Positions 41,170-42,344 of a stretch of 42,344 nucleotides of DNA are shown here, piece after piece. Source of the stretch: Bradyrhizobium macuxiense (lineage in GTDB: Bacteria; Pseudomonadota; Alphaproteobacteria; Rhizobiales; Xanthobacteraceae); NCBI RefSeq assembly GCF_001542415.1, contig NZ_LNCU01000010.1, forward strand, positions 1 through 42,344. The letters are read 5' to 3'. The notes beneath the pieces are model-generated. The model was not told the origin of the DNA. It ran no database searches and worked only from the letters and a program-made list of their open reading frames with translations. The position numbers and the translations under genes are program-made. Within the stretch, counting starts at the first letter, position 1, and every line of letters starts with the position of its first letter.

Positions 41170-41331
41170 ATGCCGACGCCCGACTCCGAACGTTTCCGCC
41201 AGAAGGCCGCTGAATGTGAAGAAGAGGCGGCCAAGGCCACGGCTTCAAGTGCGAAGGAAGCTTGGTTGCAGGCCGCCGAGGAATGGCGAAAGCTCGCGCA
41301 ATCGGCGGAGGAGAAGGCGCGCCGGTCCTAG
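41170..41331 (+). CDS. Small helical hypothetical protein
   Basis: A 53-residue frame starting MPTPDSERFRQKAAECEEEA, with AWLQAAEEWRKLAQSAEEKA near the end. The composition is strongly helical and acidic/basic alternating. I recognise this as a recurrent short protein type in Bradyrhizobium and Rhizobium, often in many paralogues per genome. Function unknown. Confidence 0.65.
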   Translation: MPTPDSERFRQKAAECEEEAAKATASSAKEAWLQAAEEWRKLAQSAEEKARRS

Positions 41332-41427
41332 AGCGATGCCGGGGGACGATCCCCGGCCGGTGGCGCAGGCGCATGGACGGCGATCTACCGCCGGGAAATG
41401 ACAAAGGCCGCGCCATGGGCAGCCCGG

Positions 41428-41461
41428 ATCGCAAACGGCTATATATCGCAAACGGCTATAT
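41428..41461. repeat. 17-bp perfect tandem duplication
   Basis: ATCGCAAACGGCTATAT occurs twice head to tail (41428-41444 and 41445-41461), about 95 bases upstream of the S49 peptidase start. Its AT-rich core may alter promoter or spacer length. Confidence 0.85.
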
Positions 41462-41553
41462 GGAGAGAGCGGCTAGGCGGCCATTCGCCGGCGGCTCAAT
41501 AGAATGACCTCGCCTCTTTCGTATATCGCTTGAGGCAAACGCAAGGTAACGGC

Positions 41554-42344
41554 ATGAGTGAACAAATAAGTGATCGCGCAGCGAAGCCTGGACTGGTCGA
41601 GCGGATGCAGGGCGTCCTTCCGGCGCGGTTCAGGCGCGGCGTCGCCGTCGTGCCGGTGGTGCGGCTGGCGGGCGTGATCGGCGCGGTGACGCCATTGCGT
41701 CCGGGCATGACGCTCGCCGGTGTCGCCAAGCTCTTGGAGCGCGCGTTTGGCACTCGAAATGCCAAGGCGGTCGCGCTGGTGATCAACTCGCCCGGCGGTT
41801 CGCCGGTGCAGTCGCGGCAGATTTACTTGCGCATTCGCCAGCTGGCCGCGGAGAAGAAGCTGCCGGTGCTGGTGTTCGTCGAGGACGTCGCGGCCTCCGG
41901 CGGCTACATGATCGCCTGCGCCGGCGACGAGATCTATTGCGACCCGTCCTCGATCCTGGGCTCGATCGGCGTGGTCGGCGGCAGCTTCGGCCTCGAAGGG
42001 CTGATCAAGAAGATCGGGGTCGAGCGCCGGCTCTATACGGCAGGCAGCCACAAGGCGATGCTCGATCCGTTCCTGCCGGAGAATCCTGATGACGTCGCCC
42101 GGTTGAAGTCGATCCAGCGCGAGATCCACGCGATCTTCATTGCGCTGGTCAAGCAGAGCCGCGGCGGCCGCCTGACCGGCGCCGACGACGTGCTGTTCAC
42201 CGGCGAATATTGGGCGGGCGACACCGCGGTCGGGCTCGGGCTCGCCGACGGCATCGGCGACCTCCGCTCGACCTTGCGCGCCCGCTACGGCGATAAGGTG
42301 CTGACCCCCGTGATCGCGCCCGCCAGCGGCATGCTGTCCGGCCT
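41554..42344 (+). CDS. S49 family peptidase (SppA/SohB type), truncated by window end
   Basis: At least 263 residues with no stop before the window ends. This family cleaves leftover signal peptides or membrane proteins with a Ser-Lys dyad: Ser115 in DVAASGGYMIACAGDEIY and Lys167 in AGSHKAMLDPF, with NSPGGS (79-84) as the oxyanion/substrate strand. There is no signal peptide or N-terminal membrane helix, unlike E. coli SppA, so it is a short cytoplasmic-type member. AAGG precedes ATG 41554. The 222 bases upstream contain only the tandem duplication. Confidence 0.92.
   Translation, partial: MSEQISDRAAKPGLVERMQGVLPARFRRGVAVVPVVRLAGVIGAVTPLRPGMTLAGVAKLLERAFGTRNAKAVALVINSPGGSPVQSRQIYLRIRQLAAEKKLPVLVFVEDVAASGGYMIACAGDEIYCDPSSILGSIGVVGGSFGLEGLIKKIGVERRLYTAGSHKAMLDPFLPENPDDVARLKSIQREIHAIFIALVKQSRGGRLTGADDVLFTGEYWAGDTAVGLGLADGIGDLRSTLRARYGDKVLTPVIAPASGMLSG

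Overview
The window looks like chromosomal DNA of a Bradyrhizobium-type alphaproteobacterium. GC content is high. The enolase-superfamily protein at 15028-16197 has the length and active-site numbering I remember for the Bradyrhizobium D-tartrate dehydratase. Many intergenic gaps carry palindromic repeats of a rhizobial kind. Taxonomy is inferred from gene content only.

Layout. (1) 1-1689: an intact IS1182-type insertion sequence whose terminal repeat coincides with the window edge. (2) 1919-4307: a LysR regulator divergent from a secreted alkyl-sulfatase-like metallo-hydrolase. (3) 4478-5240: a scar made of a frameshifted IS3-family transposase piece and a frameshifted serine-recombinase tail. 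(4) 5333-9793 (minus): the PQQ operon pqqA-B-C-D-E followed by an overlapping proline iminopeptidase, with a long hairpin plus U-run between pqqA and pqqB. On the plus strand follow a DUF6894 protein, a periplasmic PQQ-type sugar/sorbosone dehydrogenase and a diheme cytochrome c, so cofactor synthesis, a probable user enzyme and a probable electron acceptor lie side by side. (5) 12738-16197: amidase, glutathione peroxidase overlapping a DUF3297 gene, and D-tartrate dehydratase. (6) 16355-19901: malonyl-CoA decarboxylase, an AraC regulator and a divergent MFS transporter.

(7) 20085-23102: a class III nucleotide cyclase fused through a membrane helix to an SUMF1-like domain, a DUF4399 protein and an orphan solute-binding protein. 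(8) 23163-26208: a consensus sigma-54 promoter, a strongly structured ~275-nt leader, a formate/nitrite-family channel and a PP2C phosphatase-Ser/Thr kinase fusion. I regard this as the most interesting regulatory unit. (9) 26452-35190: ModA-like binding protein, PHA depolymerase, glutathione transferase, cupin, several small genes, a mandelate-racemase-type enzyme with a branched-chain-type binding protein, and an AraC/GyrI-like regulator. (10) 35615-37908: polyprenyl diphosphate synthase (GTG start), a DUF2007 protein and a tRNA1(Val)-type methyltransferase. (11) 37948-41331: an island of small genes, several only 32-80 codons, one of them frameshifted. (12) 41554-end: a truncated S49 peptidase gene.

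At least seven copies of one palindromic repeat family lie between 11.8 and 32.9 kb, and three copies of a second family between 12.6 and 40.8 kb. No rRNA, tRNA or CRISPR array was seen.
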